From the NCBI GenBank assembly GCA_965219855.1, contig CBDCOR010000021.1:124001-188000 (forward strand): a stretch of DNA of 64,000 nt, read 5' to 3'. Position numbers and translations under genes: made by a program. Source of the DNA: CAUZIZ01 sp965219855 (GTDB lineage: Bacteria; Acidobacteriota; UBA6911; RPQK01; JAJDTT01). The notes beneath the pieces were generated by a model that was given only the letters and a program-made list of their open reading frames with translations, was not told the DNA's origin and ran no database searches. Within the stretch, counting starts at the first letter, position 1. Every line of letters begins with the position of its first letter. Shown here in pieces: positions 44,597-53,820 of this stretch.

Positions 44597-45772
44597 ATGA
44601 AAATCCAGAAGATTGAGACCTATCACATCACCGAGTCGCGTTGGGCGGAGCTCTATGAGCGGGAAAAAGATCTCCCCCTGACCACGGTCGTGGACCACCA
44701 TCCGGAGTACAAGAAAAGCCTTTCCTGGTACACAAGCCCCGGATTCTGTCTGGTCGTGCTGACGGCAGACGACGGTCAGGAAGGCATAGGATGGACAGAC
44801 GACGGATGCCAGGCAGTCAAGGCTATCGTCGATAACCACCTCAGCCGTTTCTTGATCGGAAACTCACCATTCGAGGTGGAAAGGCTGGGGGACATCATGT
44901 TCCGAGCCTCGATTCCCTATGGGCGCAAAGGGGCTGCCATCGAAGCCATCAGCGCCTTGGACATCGCGATGTGGGATTTGATGGGCAAGGTAACCGGACG
45001 TCCGGTATATGAGCTCCTGGGAGGAGCCTGTCGAGAACGGGTGTCTCTGTACGCCTCTGCGCTTCACTCGATTGGGAAGGAGAAAGTTGCCGATGAGGCT
45101 CGGGCCTACGTCGAGGAGGGCTTCACGGCGATGAAAGGTCGTTTCATCGCCGGCCCAGCCGATGGTCCCGGAGGAATGTTGGCCAACCTCGAGCATCTCC
45201 ACAACATCCGGGACGCGATCGGTCCCGACATCAAGCTGGCGGCCGACGCCTATATGGGTTGGGATGTTCCCTATGCCGTGCAGATGTGCCGGATGCTCGA
45301 GCCTTTGAATCTTTCCTGGATAGAGGAGCCAATCATCCCCGATGATTACGCAGGTTACGCCGCCATCCGACGGAGTACCACGATCCCCATCTCGGGTGGA
45401 GAGCACGAGTACTCGCGCTGGGGGTTCCAACAGATGCTGGACGCCGGAGCCGTCGATATTCTGCAGCCGGATGTCCACATGTGTGGAGGCTTCACCGAAG
45501 CACGCAAGATTGCGGCTATGGCTTCTACTCGGGGCCTACAGGTCATCAACCACACCTATTCCGTCCCGCATGTTCATTTCTCCATGGCCACGCTCAACTG
45601 CCCTCTGCTCGAGTACTTTCCCAGTCCCTGCTGGGCTCCACCAATCGATACCAGTGAAACCTTGTTCCTCGGCGAGCCCGAGGTGGCACGAGCTTCGGTC
45701 CGTCCCACCGATGCACCCGGGCTGGGGTTGGAGCTGAACCGGGAGCGGTTGGAGGAACTAGTCGCCGAGTAA
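44597..45772 (+). CDS. Enolase-superfamily dehydratase, L-rhamnonate dehydratase-like
   Basis: 391 residues from ATG 44597 (MKIQKIETYHITESRW). The N-terminal capping domain is followed by a barrel with AMKGRF (base-side lysine region), LAADAYMGWDVPYA (metal D), WIEEPIIPDDYAGYA (metal E), ISGGEHEYSRWGFQ (metal E) and INHTYSVPHVHFS (catalytic H). ADAYMGWD, EEPxxPDDxAGYA and GGEHEYxR are strongly reminiscent of L-rhamnonate dehydratase (RhmD), which makes 2-keto-3-deoxy-rhamnonate. The related L-fuconate and other acid-sugar dehydratases cannot be excluded. First gene of a three-gene plus-strand group with a sugar isomerase and an aminotransferase; it begins just 52 bp after the intron. Confidence 0.8.
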   Translation: MKIQKIETYHITESRWAELYEREKDLPLTTVVDHHPEYKKSLSWYTSPGFCLVVLTADDGQEGIGWTDDGCQAVKAIVDNHLSRFLIGNSPFEVERLGDIMFRASIPYGRKGAAIEAISALDIAMWDLMGKVTGRPVYELLGGACRERVSLYASALHSIGKEKVADEARAYVEEGFTAMKGRFIAGPADGPGGMLANLEHLHNIRDAIGPDIKLAADAYMGWDVPYAVQMCRMLEPLNLSWIEEPIIPDDYAGYAAIRRSTTIPISGGEHEYSRWGFQQMLDAGAVDILQPDVHMCGGFTEARKIAAMASTRGLQVINHTYSVPHVHFSMATLNCPLLEYFPSPCWAPPIDTSETLFLGEPEVARASVRPTDAPGLGLELNRERLEELVAE

Positions 45773-45847
45773 CCCTCGTCCCCCTCTCCCGCAGAACTCC
45801 CTGCGACGCCCCGCATCAATGATAAGAGCAACAATCCACCCCGGCTG

Positions 45848-46155
45848 ATGCTCATGCAAAACGGCTGGGGTTTGAGTGAGCTGCCCCGCGGACCCGAGCA
45901 GTGGACTTTTGAGGAGAAGCTGAAACGTGTCAAGGACGCCGGTTTCGAAGGTATCCAGCTGGGAACAAGGCTGGCCGACGAGCCGGAGAATCAGGAGCTG
46001 TTGGCCAAGTACGAGTTGAGCTACAGTATGGCCTCAGTCCCCAAGACCGCCGAGGAGGTGCGGAAGGGTCTGGAGGCAGTTAAAAGGTCCGAAGCAAGGT
46101 TCCTGGTGGTGATTGCCGGGCATTCCTACATGAGCGATGACTTGATAATTCCCCT
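45848..46155 (+). pseudogene. TIM-barrel sugar isomerase/epimerase-like protein, 5' part
   Basis: N-terminal piece of an AP_endonuc_2 (xylose isomerase-like) barrel: LPRGPEQWTFEEKLKRVKDA, GFEGIQLG, then AEEVRKGLEAVKRSEARFLV and MSDDLIIPL, at which point an IS4 element is inserted. Removing the IS with one 9-bp duplication gives IIPLITDSIRAAAELGVHLS and continues at 47337. The IS adds 9 unrelated codons and a stop at 46183. The other two thirds of the barrel are lost, so it is inactive. Confidence 0.85.
46147..46155. repeat. Target-site duplication AATTCCCCT, left copy
   Basis: Nine bases before the IS4 element, repeated at 47328-47336. Confidence 0.88.
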
Positions 46156-47327
46156 CAGTAGCGTCCCAGCGTTAGTCGAATAACATCAACTGTTTATGAA
46201 TGTCACTATTCTGAGTAATGTAATGCATGTCCTGAAAGGCCTGTAAAATTGGGGTTTTCTCGAAGAGCGAGACACTCAGGACCTGGAGAATTGTGTAGAG
46301 CGGCAACTCGAGATAGAGGCGCTTGCGGATGATGGCGATGAGCAGGTAGGTACTGAGGGCGATCCAGATTTGTGTTTTCACGGCATTGGGACTGGTGCCG
46401 TAAAAGGCCTTGATGCGACGCAAAGGTTCGGGGTAGGCCTTGGCCGGATAGAAGGTGCTCAGCAGGACAGTTTGGTCGCAGATCAGTCCCGTCGTTCTGT
46501 CCACCGGGTGGGAGTAGCGGCGGCGGAACTTGAAGTTGGCCTTGGCGCGGGTCACGAATAACGACCGGGCAGAATGGAGTCGGTACAGGCGCCCGAAATC
46601 CAGGTATCCGCGATCCATGATGTAGTAGGCACCGGGACAAGGAATCAGGTGGTCCAAGGCGTGGACATCGTGCAGTTTTCCGTCCGAGATCAGAACGAAC
46701 TCGGGAATGGCGCCGTGCAGGTTGAGCAAGGTATGCAGTTTGATCGCCCCCTTGGTACGGCGGAAGCGCGCCCAGGGGAAGACCGAGAGGCACAGGTCGA
46801 TGGTCGTGGAGTCCAAGGCATAGACGGTCGCGTTCAGGTCGACTCCCAGGTCCTCGTCGGTGTACAGGCGGCGCGCTTCGGCGATAAGCACTTGGGCAAA
46901 CTCGGCATAGATGCGCCAGTCGCGCCTCTCGTTGGCATTGGACAGATTGTTGCGGGAGACCGTGGAGCGAATGCCCATGTGGAAGAGCTTGGATCTCATG
47001 GCCCGTAGGCAGGCTTCGATATCGCGCAAGCTCTCGCGATAGGTCAACTGTGCAAAGGCCATGACCCGGTAATGGTCGGCACAGCGGAACGACTTGACCT
47101 TGTAGTCGCCTCCGTAGTGCTGAACAATGCGATGAAAATGATGCCAGGGAAGATGCCGCATCACCTGAGAAAAAATCGTCGTGCCCGTGTACATGCTCGC
47201 CCTCCTTATGAACTGAAGGGCGTGAGCGTACACTCACTTTCAAGTCGGAAACACCCATTATCTTCTCTAACATATTACTCATTAATACTTTACAGAGATT
47301 AGAAACCCAAACGTTGGGACACTACTG
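46156..47327 (-). mobile_element. IS4-family element, internally deleted (1172 bp)
   Basis: Inverted ends CAGTAGCGTCCCAGCGTT (left) and, from the right, CAGTAGTGTCCCAACGTTT, flanked by AATTCCCCT duplications. One transposase frame reads on the minus strand and nearly fills the element. Relatives of this type run about 1.3-1.4 kb; the shortfall corresponds to the missing part of the transposase. Confidence 0.88.
46172..47233 (-). CDS. IS4-family (DUF4372-type) transposase lacking the catalytic glutamate region
   Basis: 353 residues. N-terminal DUF4372 region (QVMRHLPWHHFHRIVQHYGG, QLTYRESLRDIEACL), first aspartate in YALDSTTIDLCLSVFPWA (near 147), second in YIMDRGYLDF (near 207). Intact relatives then read YPEPLRRI(R)..., LTNNF..LPALTI.., a YRxRWQVELFFKWIKQ (YREK) block with the catalytic glutamate, HLRIKAFYGTSxNAVKTQIW. 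Here YPEPLRRIK runs straight into AFYGTSPNAVKTQIW, so about 50 residues including that glutamate are missing without a frameshift. The enzyme should be inactive, though the ends could be moved by a complete copy elsewhere. The comparison with relatives is from memory. Confidence 0.85.
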   Translation of the reverse strand: MYAHALQFIRRASMYTGTTIFSQVMRHLPWHHFHRIVQHYGGDYKVKSFRCADHYRVMAFAQLTYRESLRDIEACLRAMRSKLFHMGIRSTVSRNNLSNANERRDWRIYAEFAQVLIAEARRLYTDEDLGVDLNATVYALDSTTIDLCLSVFPWARFRRTKGAIKLHTLLNLHGAIPEFVLISDGKLHDVHALDHLIPCPGAYYIMDRGYLDFGRLYRLHSARSLFVTRAKANFKFRRRYSHPVDRTTGLICDQTVLLSTFYPAKAYPEPLRRIKAFYGTSPNAVKTQIWIALSTYLLIAIIRKRLYLELPLYTILQVLSVSLFEKTPILQAFQDMHYITQNSDIHKQLMLFD

Positions 47328-47336
47328 AATTCCCCT
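47328..47336. repeat. Target-site duplication AATTCCCCT, right copy
   Basis: Second copy flanking the IS4 element. Confidence 0.88.
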
Positions 47337-47880
47337 CATCACCGATTCGATCCGGGCGGCCGCCGAGCTGGGAGTGCATTTATCCTGGGAGACCCATCGT
47401 GCCGCGCTGACCGAAAGTCCTTATCGGACACTGAAGCTGGTCGAGAAGTTTCCCCAGATGCAGTTCTGCGCCGACCTTTCCCATTGGGCGCTTGTCCAGG
47501 AGCTCGAGAACTTCAACAAGCAGGCAACCTTCTGGCAGTACCCCAAGCCAGACATGTTTCAAATGTGGGGACCGGTTCTGGATCGGACGTCGGTCATCCA
47601 GTGCCGCATCTCCGACGGAGATTCAGTGCAAGTCGACGTGGGAGATGGAACTTCGGAGATCGCCCAGCAATGGATGGAACTGTGGTCCGAGATCATGCGA
47701 AGATGGCTGAAGAAGGCTCAGCCGGGGGACATCCTGCCGGTAGCCCCTGAACTGGGTCCGGCACCCTATTCGATTTATGATCTCGAGGGTGTGGAGCTCT
47801 CCGACCGGTGGGAGCAGGCCCTGGTAATGAAGAAACTGACGGAGCAGGCCTGGCAGAGGGCACAGTCCTCGCAAACGTAG
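47337..47880 (+). pseudogene. TIM-barrel sugar isomerase/epimerase-like protein, 3' part
   Basis: Continues the interrupted gene: ITDSIRAAAELGVHLSWETH (barrel glutamate), FPQMQFCADLSHWALVQELE with D and H metal-ligand candidates, DRTSVIQCRISDGDSVQVDV, and PVAPELGPAPYSIYDLEG near the end. No start of its own in good context. It ends 22 bp before the aminotransferase gene. Intact length would be about 280-290 residues; substrate unknown. Confidence 0.85.
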
Positions 47881-47902
47881 ATTCGACGAAAGGTTCAGGA
47901 AA

Positions 47903-49243
47903 ATGCCACAAACCCAATCAGGAATCGAAGCGTGTGTTGGGGAGTATGGAAATCAGAATCCCCGGTCGCGGGAGTTGTACGAGCGGGCTCTCAAGATTTT
48001 CCCAGCCGGGAACACCCGGGCCAGCGTTTTCTTCGAGCCGTTTCCGACCTACATGGTGCGGGGGGAAGGGTGTCGCGCTTGGGACGCCGACGGCAATGAA
48101 CGGATCGACTTCCTCAATAACTACACTTCGCTCATGCACGGTCACTGTGCCCCACAGGTATTGGCGGCCCTGGAGCAGCAGCTGGGACGAGGGACCTCGT
48201 TTGCCTCACCGACGGAATATGAGCTTCAGCTGGCGGAGTTGATCCAGCAACGCGTCCCTTCGCTGGAACGTCTGCGGTTCACCAGCTCGGGCACGGAAGC
48301 GACACTGATGGCGGTACGGACGGCTCGTGCTTTCACCGGCCGGGACAAGATCGCCAAGATCGAAGGCGGATTTCACGGCGCCCATGAGCATGTCCAGATC
48401 AGTATCTCACCTCGTCTCGATCACGCCGGCCCCGAGGATCATCCGGTTGGATTGGCAGAGGGCCCAGGAATACCTCAGAACGTGCTCGACAATGTGGTCG
48501 TGATTCCTTTCAACAATCCGGCTGCAATCGAGAGGATTCTGGATCCAATCGCTGGCTCTGTCGCGGCCATCATGGTGGAACCCGTGATGGGAGCGGGCGG
48601 AATCATTACACCGGCCGAGGGCTTCTTGGACTTTCTCAGGGAATACACCCGGCGTCACCAGATGCTCCTCATCTTCGACGAGGTGATCGCATTCCGCGTG
48701 TCCTTCAATGGGGCCCAGGGGTATTTCGGCGTCACTCCGGATTTGACTTCTCTGGGAAAGATCATCGGCGGTGGACTTCCCGTCGGAGCTTTCGGAGGCC
48801 GGGCCGACATCATGTCTGTCTTCGAATCGCCGGGGGGCGGCGGCGTCACGCATCCGGGGACGTTCAATGGTTATCCGCCCGCCATGGTCGCCGGGATTGC
48901 CACGCTGGAGGCTCTGTCTCCAGACAGCTTCACTCAGCTGGAAGAATCGGCCTCACGGATGGCTGCCACTCTGGAAGGCCTGTTCGCCAAGCACCAGTTT
49001 CCGGCGCAGGTGACGCAGATCGGCTCCCTGTTCAACATCCACACCAGTACCCACCCGATTTCCGACTATCGCACGTCGGCCGATCACGACATCCCGCTCA
49101 AGCAGGCCCTCCATCTGGGGCTGCTAAACCATGGATTCGTACTGGCTCCGCGAGGCATGGGATGCCTTTCCACGGTTCTCGGCCAGAGTGAAATAGACTC
49201 CTTCGTGGACGCGGTAGAATCGGTTGTTGGGATTATCGGGTGA
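47903..49243 (+). CDS. Class III aminotransferase, glutamate-1-semialdehyde aminomutase-like
   Basis: 446 residues, PLP-dependent fold type I. FTSSGTEATLMAVRTARAFT binds the cofactor phosphate, IEGGFHGAHEHVQISI follows, IFDEVIAFRVSFNGAQGYFG holds the PLP-ring aspartate, and LGKIIGGGLPVGAFGG contains the Schiff-base lysine (near 288). HPGTFNGYPPAMVAG is also typical of the HemL-like group. Its place behind a sugar-acid dehydratase and isomerase suggests an amino-sugar or keto-acid substrate rather than tetrapyrrole synthesis, which is inference. AAAGGTTCAGGAAA precedes the ATG. Confidence 0.85.
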   Translation: MPQTQSGIEACVGEYGNQNPRSRELYERALKIFPAGNTRASVFFEPFPTYMVRGEGCRAWDADGNERIDFLNNYTSLMHGHCAPQVLAALEQQLGRGTSFASPTEYELQLAELIQQRVPSLERLRFTSSGTEATLMAVRTARAFTGRDKIAKIEGGFHGAHEHVQISISPRLDHAGPEDHPVGLAEGPGIPQNVLDNVVVIPFNNPAAIERILDPIAGSVAAIMVEPVMGAGGIITPAEGFLDFLREYTRRHQMLLIFDEVIAFRVSFNGAQGYFGVTPDLTSLGKIIGGGLPVGAFGGRADIMSVFESPGGGGVTHPGTFNGYPPAMVAGIATLEALSPDSFTQLEESASRMAATLEGLFAKHQFPAQVTQIGSLFNIHTSTHPISDYRTSADHDIPLKQALHLGLLNHGFVLAPRGMGCLSTVLGQSEIDSFVDAVESVVGIIG

Positions 49244-49278
49244 CTGCTGAGTCCTCCGGTATTGGTCGCCGACGTGCT

Positions 49279-49376
49279 CTTAGGGTTTGCGCAAAAATAA
49301 CTTGGTAGAATTGGCCTCTCAGATTCACACCATCTTCGGCCGCTCCTCAATCACGAAATCCTCAACGTAGACCTGT
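49279..49376 (+). repeat. Single end of the small inverted-repeat element seen at 29634
   Basis: CTTAGGGTTTGCGCAAAAAT then AACTTGGTAGAATTGG and ACACCATCTTCGGCCGCTCC match one end plus interior of the 190-bp element (inverse orientation). No opposite end follows before the DUF1501 gene, so this is a truncated copy. Confidence 0.6.
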
Positions 49377-49481
49377 AGCTAGTCCAGGTCAGGGAGGCCG
49401 TGAGTAAGGCGACTGATAAAAGGACCTGTTTGTGATGAATCCGGGCGTGATTCGAATCTGTCTGTAAAATGCCTTCAACAC

Positions 49482-50924
49482 CTATGAAAGCAGTTTGGGC
49501 ACCAGATTACCCGCAACGTCGGTGAGACGGAAATCCCGGCCCTGGTGGCGAAAGGTCAGCTCTTTATGTCTCAGACCGAGGCAGTGAAGCATGGTGGCAT
49601 GCAGATCGTGCATGTCGATCTTATCCTCGACGATGTTCAATCCGAAATCGTCAGTCTTTCCGACCACCTGTCCTCCCCGGATACCTCCCCCGGCCATCCA
49701 TAGGCTAAATGCAAACGGATGGTGATCCCGGCCCTGCCGGTCCTTTCCAGAGCTGGTCTGCACCATCGGTGTGCGCCCAAATTCGCCTCCCCAGAGGACC
49801 AACGTACTATCCAACAGGCCTCGCTGTTTGAGGTCCTTCAACAGGGCGGCGGTGGGCTGGTCAGTCATGTCGCAGTTCTTCTTCAACTCCTTCGTCAGGT
49901 CTGTATGCTGATCCCAGCCTCCGTGAATCAATTGCACAAATCTCACGCCTCGCTCGACCATCCTCCGGGCCAACAAACAGTTGGTGCCAAAGGGTCGTGT
50001 CACCTCGTTGTTGACTCCGTACCCTTCGAGGGTGCTTTTGGACTCGTCGGAGACGTCCAGGAGCGCAGGAGCCGCGGCCTGCATTCGAAAAGCCAGCTCG
50101 TAGGAAGCGATACGCGAGGCAACTTCCAGGTCACCGGTTTTCACGAAGTGTTTCTGATTGAGTTTGCCGATGGCATCGAGCCTGGCCCGCTGAGCTTCCT
50201 GGTTGATCCCGGGAGGATTCGTCAGGTAGAGCACCGGGTCGCCCTTGCTCCGGAAAGGCACCCCCTGAAAAGTGGAAGGCAGGAATCCGCTGGTCCAGTT
50301 CCCGCTGGCTGCGCGGGCGGGTTCTCCCGAGCTCAGCACGACATAACCCGGCAGGTCGGTGGATTCACTGCCTAACCCATACGTGACCCAGGAACCCATC
50401 GAAGGCCGCCCCGCCAAGGGTGTTCCACAGTTCAACACCAATTGGCCTGGATGGTGGTTGAACTGCTCGGTAAACATCGAGCGGATCATGCAGATGTCGT
50501 CCGCGCAGGTTGCCGTGTGCGGCATCCAATCGGAAAATTCGATTCCGGATTCCCCGTGGCGCGTAAACACCCGGTCGCTCGGCCAGATCTTCGCCGTCGG
50601 CTTGATGAAAGCCAGCTTCAGGTGTTTGGTCATCGAGTCGGGCAGCGATTGATCTGCCCACTTCTTCATTTCGGGCTTCGGATCGAACAAGTCGATATGA
50701 CTAGGAGCTCCCCCCATGAACAGGATGATCACGTTCTTGGCCTTGGGGGCAAAGTGGGGCGCCTTCGGGGCCAACGGGTTCACATCGGGCAAGGCCCCCG
50801 CCGCGCTCGCCGCCTGACCTTCGAGTTCCATCAGGTGCCACAGGGCCATCATGCCCACCCCTCCGGCACACTCCTGGAGAAAGCTACGGCGTGTTTGGAT
50901 TGCTTGGAAATCTTTAAAGTCCAT
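49482..50924 (-). CDS. DUF1501 protein, Tat-exported (module 3)
   Basis: 480 residues. RRSFLQECAGGVGMMALWHL signal near residue 12, then PHFAPKAKNVIILFMGGAPS and SHIDLFDPKPEMKKWADQSL; C-terminal LVLWGGEFGRTP and DHHPFAFSLWMAGGGIRGGQ. Near-paralogue of the module 2 protein. Its PSCyt partner is 2 bp upstream. The family's catalytic role is unknown. Confidence 0.9.
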   Translation of the reverse strand: MDFKDFQAIQTRRSFLQECAGGVGMMALWHLMELEGQAASAAGALPDVNPLAPKAPHFAPKAKNVIILFMGGAPSHIDLFDPKPEMKKWADQSLPDSMTKHLKLAFIKPTAKIWPSDRVFTRHGESGIEFSDWMPHTATCADDICMIRSMFTEQFNHHPGQLVLNCGTPLAGRPSMGSWVTYGLGSESTDLPGYVVLSSGEPARAASGNWTSGFLPSTFQGVPFRSKGDPVLYLTNPPGINQEAQRARLDAIGKLNQKHFVKTGDLEVASRIASYELAFRMQAAAPALLDVSDESKSTLEGYGVNNEVTRPFGTNCLLARRMVERGVRFVQLIHGGWDQHTDLTKELKKNCDMTDQPTAALLKDLKQRGLLDSTLVLWGGEFGRTPMVQTSSGKDRQGRDHHPFAFSLWMAGGGIRGGQVVGKTDDFGLNIVEDKIDMHDLHATMLHCLGLRHKELTFRHQGRDFRLTDVAGNLVPKLLS

Positions 50925-50926
50925 GG

Positions 50927-53557
50927 TTACTCTCTCGTTATGAACTCATCGAGATTTAACAGGACGCTGCTGAGGCCTACCCAGGCGGAGGCTTCCGAAG
51001 GATCAGCACCTTCCACAGACTGGGGCGGGAATAACTTTTCTACCAATTCAGGGTTCTTTGCCAGGATCTGTTTCTTCTGGCGGTAGTAGGCAAGCAGATC
51101 CTCCCTCTCCGCGGAGCTGGGAGACCGCGCCAGACACAACCGGAAGGCGTAATCGATTCGGTCCTTGAAACTGCCGGGGGTCTCACGCAGGATCCGCGCC
51201 GCCAATCCCCGGGCGGCTTCAAAAAACACCGGGTCGTTGAGCAGGATCAAAGCCTGCAGAGGAGTCGTGGAACGCTCTCGTCGGCTGCAGGAAGCGAAAG
51301 AGTCCGGTGCATCGAAGGTGGCTAGTTGGGGATAAGGCGTGGTTCGCCGAAAGAGGATGTAAAGCCCTCGGCGATAGCGTTCCGATCCTTGGCTCACTTC
51401 CCAATCACGTCCTTCACCTCCCAACCCGAGTTCGCTCATTCCGGCCGGCTGAGGAGGACGAATACTCCTGCCTCCGATGGTTGGGTTCAGCAAGCCGCTG
51501 GCAGCCAGCGTCACATCCCTAACCAGTTCTGCCGGGAGACGAAAACGCGTTTGACGCGCCCACAACCCGTTATCCGGATCGCGTTCTTCGAGGTCCTTTC
51601 GGATGTCCGACGACTGCCGATAGGTGCCCGAGGTCAGCATCAGTTTTTGCAAACTCTTGACGTCCCAACCACTGTCCATGAATTCCACTGCCAGCCAGTC
51701 GAGCAGCTTGGGATGGGTCGGCGGCTCACCCCGGGTTCCGAAGTCCTCGGACGTCTCCACCAGACCTCGTCCGAATAGCTCCTGCCAGATCCGGTTGACC
51801 GTCACCCGGGCCGTCAACGGATTCTCGTGGGACACCAGCCAACGCGCCAACCTGAGCCTCAACGGTTCGGAACCCTCCGGCAGCCGCGGCAGCACCGCCG
51901 GGACCTCGGGACCAACCTCAATCCCTGGGTTCTTGTAATCCCCGCGAACGAGTAGGTAGCTTTTGGGCGGAACCGGATTCTCTTCCAGAGTCTGCGCTTC
52001 GCTGAGCGCCGGAATTTCTTTCTTCAGCTCCGCCAGCTTTTCTCGAAGTTCCTTCAGTTTCAATTCTTTACGCCGTTCCTCCTTGACTCCGGCTCCATGG
52101 CGCAGAATGTAGTCCGTCAGTCTCTCCTGCTCTTTTTGAGACCGCTCGGAGGGATCTTTCATCAGGGTTTCGTGTGCATAGTCCAACTCTATGCCGAGTA
52201 CGTTCCAGGTTTGCCTCCAGACAGGATCTGCTGCGTCCAGATCGGCGCCGGCCGCGCGCGTCTTCTGTTCCCATTCGGCCACATGGGGCAGCACTTTGGA
52301 ATTTTCCAGCAGCTGTTGCCTTCTTCGATCGTATTCCGCCTTTCGAGCTATAAAGGGTCCCATCTCACCCGCCAGGGCGGCTTCCACATTGATTTCCCTG
52401 GCGGTGTTGAAGAAGGCGTAAAGTTGATAGTAATCCTTCTGGGAAATGGGGTCGTACTTGTGGTCGTGGCACCGTGCGCAGCCCACGGTGAGACCCAACC
52501 ACACGGATCCGAGATTCTCCGCGCGGTCCATCACCTGCTCCACGCGGTCCATCTCCTTTTCGAACCCCCCTTCACGGTCGGTGAGGGTGTTGCGATTGTA
52601 GCCGGCGGCCACCAACTGCTTGAGAGTCGCGTCGGGCAGCAGGTCCCCCGCCATTTGCTCGATGGTAAACCGGTCGAAAGGCATGTTCTGGTTCAGTGCA
52701 TCAATCAGCCAGTGACGCCACCTCCAGGCGTGAGGTCTAAGGAAATCGCTCTCGTAGCCGTCGCTATCGGCGTAGCGCGCCAGGTCCATCCAGTGCCGCG
52801 CCCACTTCTCGCCGTAGTGGGGCGAGTCCAGAAGCCGGTCGACCAGACGCTCGTAGGCGCCGGGAGGCTCATCCGCCAAGAACCGGTCCACCTCGTGGGG
52901 CGTCGGTGGCAACCCAGTCAGATCCAGACTCGCACGGCGCATCAGGGTGATGCGCTCGGCCTCGGGCGAGGCGGTAATGCCTTGGGACTCGAGCCTTGCC
53001 AGCACAAAGGCGTCGATGGGATTACGTACCCAGCCAGCATCTCGCACCTCGGGTACGGGAGCGCGCTGCGGCGGATTAAAGGCCCAGTGAGGATGCTTGT
53101 CCCGTTTGGTCTGGACGCCACTATCTGTCTCTGAGGAGGTGATCTGGTCGGTCCAAGCAGCTCCCTGATCGATCCAGGCTCGGACCAAGCCGATCTGCTG
53201 TCCTGTCAGGGGCTCGCCTCCGACGGGCATGATCAAGCTTTCACCCACGCCTGCCAGCATGTGAATCAGCTTGCTCTCCGCGCTTTTACCCGGGAGTATG
53301 ACCGGGCCGGAGTAACCCCCAGCCATGGCCTCGTCCTGCGTATCCAGGCGCAGTCCTCCCATCTGTTTCTCCGGGCCATGGCAGGACTGGCATTTTTCCT
53401 TGAATAAAGGAGCGACGTCGCTGTCGAAGTCAACTCTTTTCGAGTCCGGCGGGGGAAGCGTCTCCAGGATCGCTTCCTGGGCAGGCTGAGACCGCGCCCA
53501 CCCCAGCAGCAGGAACACAACACAGGTCAATAGAAATGGACGACTGGCTTTTCCCAT
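50927..53557 (-). CDS. PSCyt1-DUF1549-DUF1553 cytochrome-like protein (module 3)
   Basis: About 876 residues from ATG 53557, where MGKASRPFLLTCVVFLLLGW gives an export signal; the frame to 53647 adds a polar leader without one. PSCyt1 haem site CQSCHG is near residue 55, DUF1549 second CxxCH in GCARCHDHKYDP near 325, a basic and glutamate-rich linker follows (KELREKLAELKKEIPALSEA), then DUF1553 with NRIWQELFGRGLVETSEDFG. Operon with DUF1501. Highly similar in order and wording to module 2. Confidence 0.9.
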   Translation of the reverse strand: MGKASRPFLLTCVVFLLLGWARSQPAQEAILETLPPPDSKRVDFDSDVAPLFKEKCQSCHGPEKQMGGLRLDTQDEAMAGGYSGPVILPGKSAESKLIHMLAGVGESLIMPVGGEPLTGQQIGLVRAWIDQGAAWTDQITSSETDSGVQTKRDKHPHWAFNPPQRAPVPEVRDAGWVRNPIDAFVLARLESQGITASPEAERITLMRRASLDLTGLPPTPHEVDRFLADEPPGAYERLVDRLLDSPHYGEKWARHWMDLARYADSDGYESDFLRPHAWRWRHWLIDALNQNMPFDRFTIEQMAGDLLPDATLKQLVAAGYNRNTLTDREGGFEKEMDRVEQVMDRAENLGSVWLGLTVGCARCHDHKYDPISQKDYYQLYAFFNTAREINVEAALAGEMGPFIARKAEYDRRRQQLLENSKVLPHVAEWEQKTRAAGADLDAADPVWRQTWNVLGIELDYAHETLMKDPSERSQKEQERLTDYILRHGAGVKEERRKELKLKELREKLAELKKEIPALSEAQTLEENPVPPKSYLLVRGDYKNPGIEVGPEVPAVLPRLPEGSEPLRLRLARWLVSHENPLTARVTVNRIWQELFGRGLVETSEDFGTRGEPPTHPKLLDWLAVEFMDSGWDVKSLQKLMLTSGTYRQSSDIRKDLEERDPDNGLWARQTRFRLPAELVRDVTLAASGLLNPTIGGRSIRPPQPAGMSELGLGGEGRDWEVSQGSERYRRGLYILFRRTTPYPQLATFDAPDSFASCSRRERSTTPLQALILLNDPVFFEAARGLAARILRETPGSFKDRIDYAFRLCLARSPSSAEREDLLAYYRQKKQILAKNPELVEKLFPPQSVEGADPSEASAWVGLSSVLLNLDEFITRE

Positions 53558-53820
53558 GGACAAGCTATTCTTACCTTTCACAATATTTTCCGCCGCTCCG
53601 GCCCCAGAGTCAAGCTCGCTTGACCCGAGCCCGAAAGGTCTCTCCATCTCATTCCGAACACCCTAACACGAATGACGTAAGTACGCGCCGATTCAGGTTC
53701 TCCACCACCGATCGTTGAAGTGTTTTCGCGAACAAAATGGGAGCATCCCGAAGTAAGGAGTCGACAAGTGCAAGGTACTATTGAGACGATAGGACGATTC
53801 AAGTGACGAGGAAAACCCCA

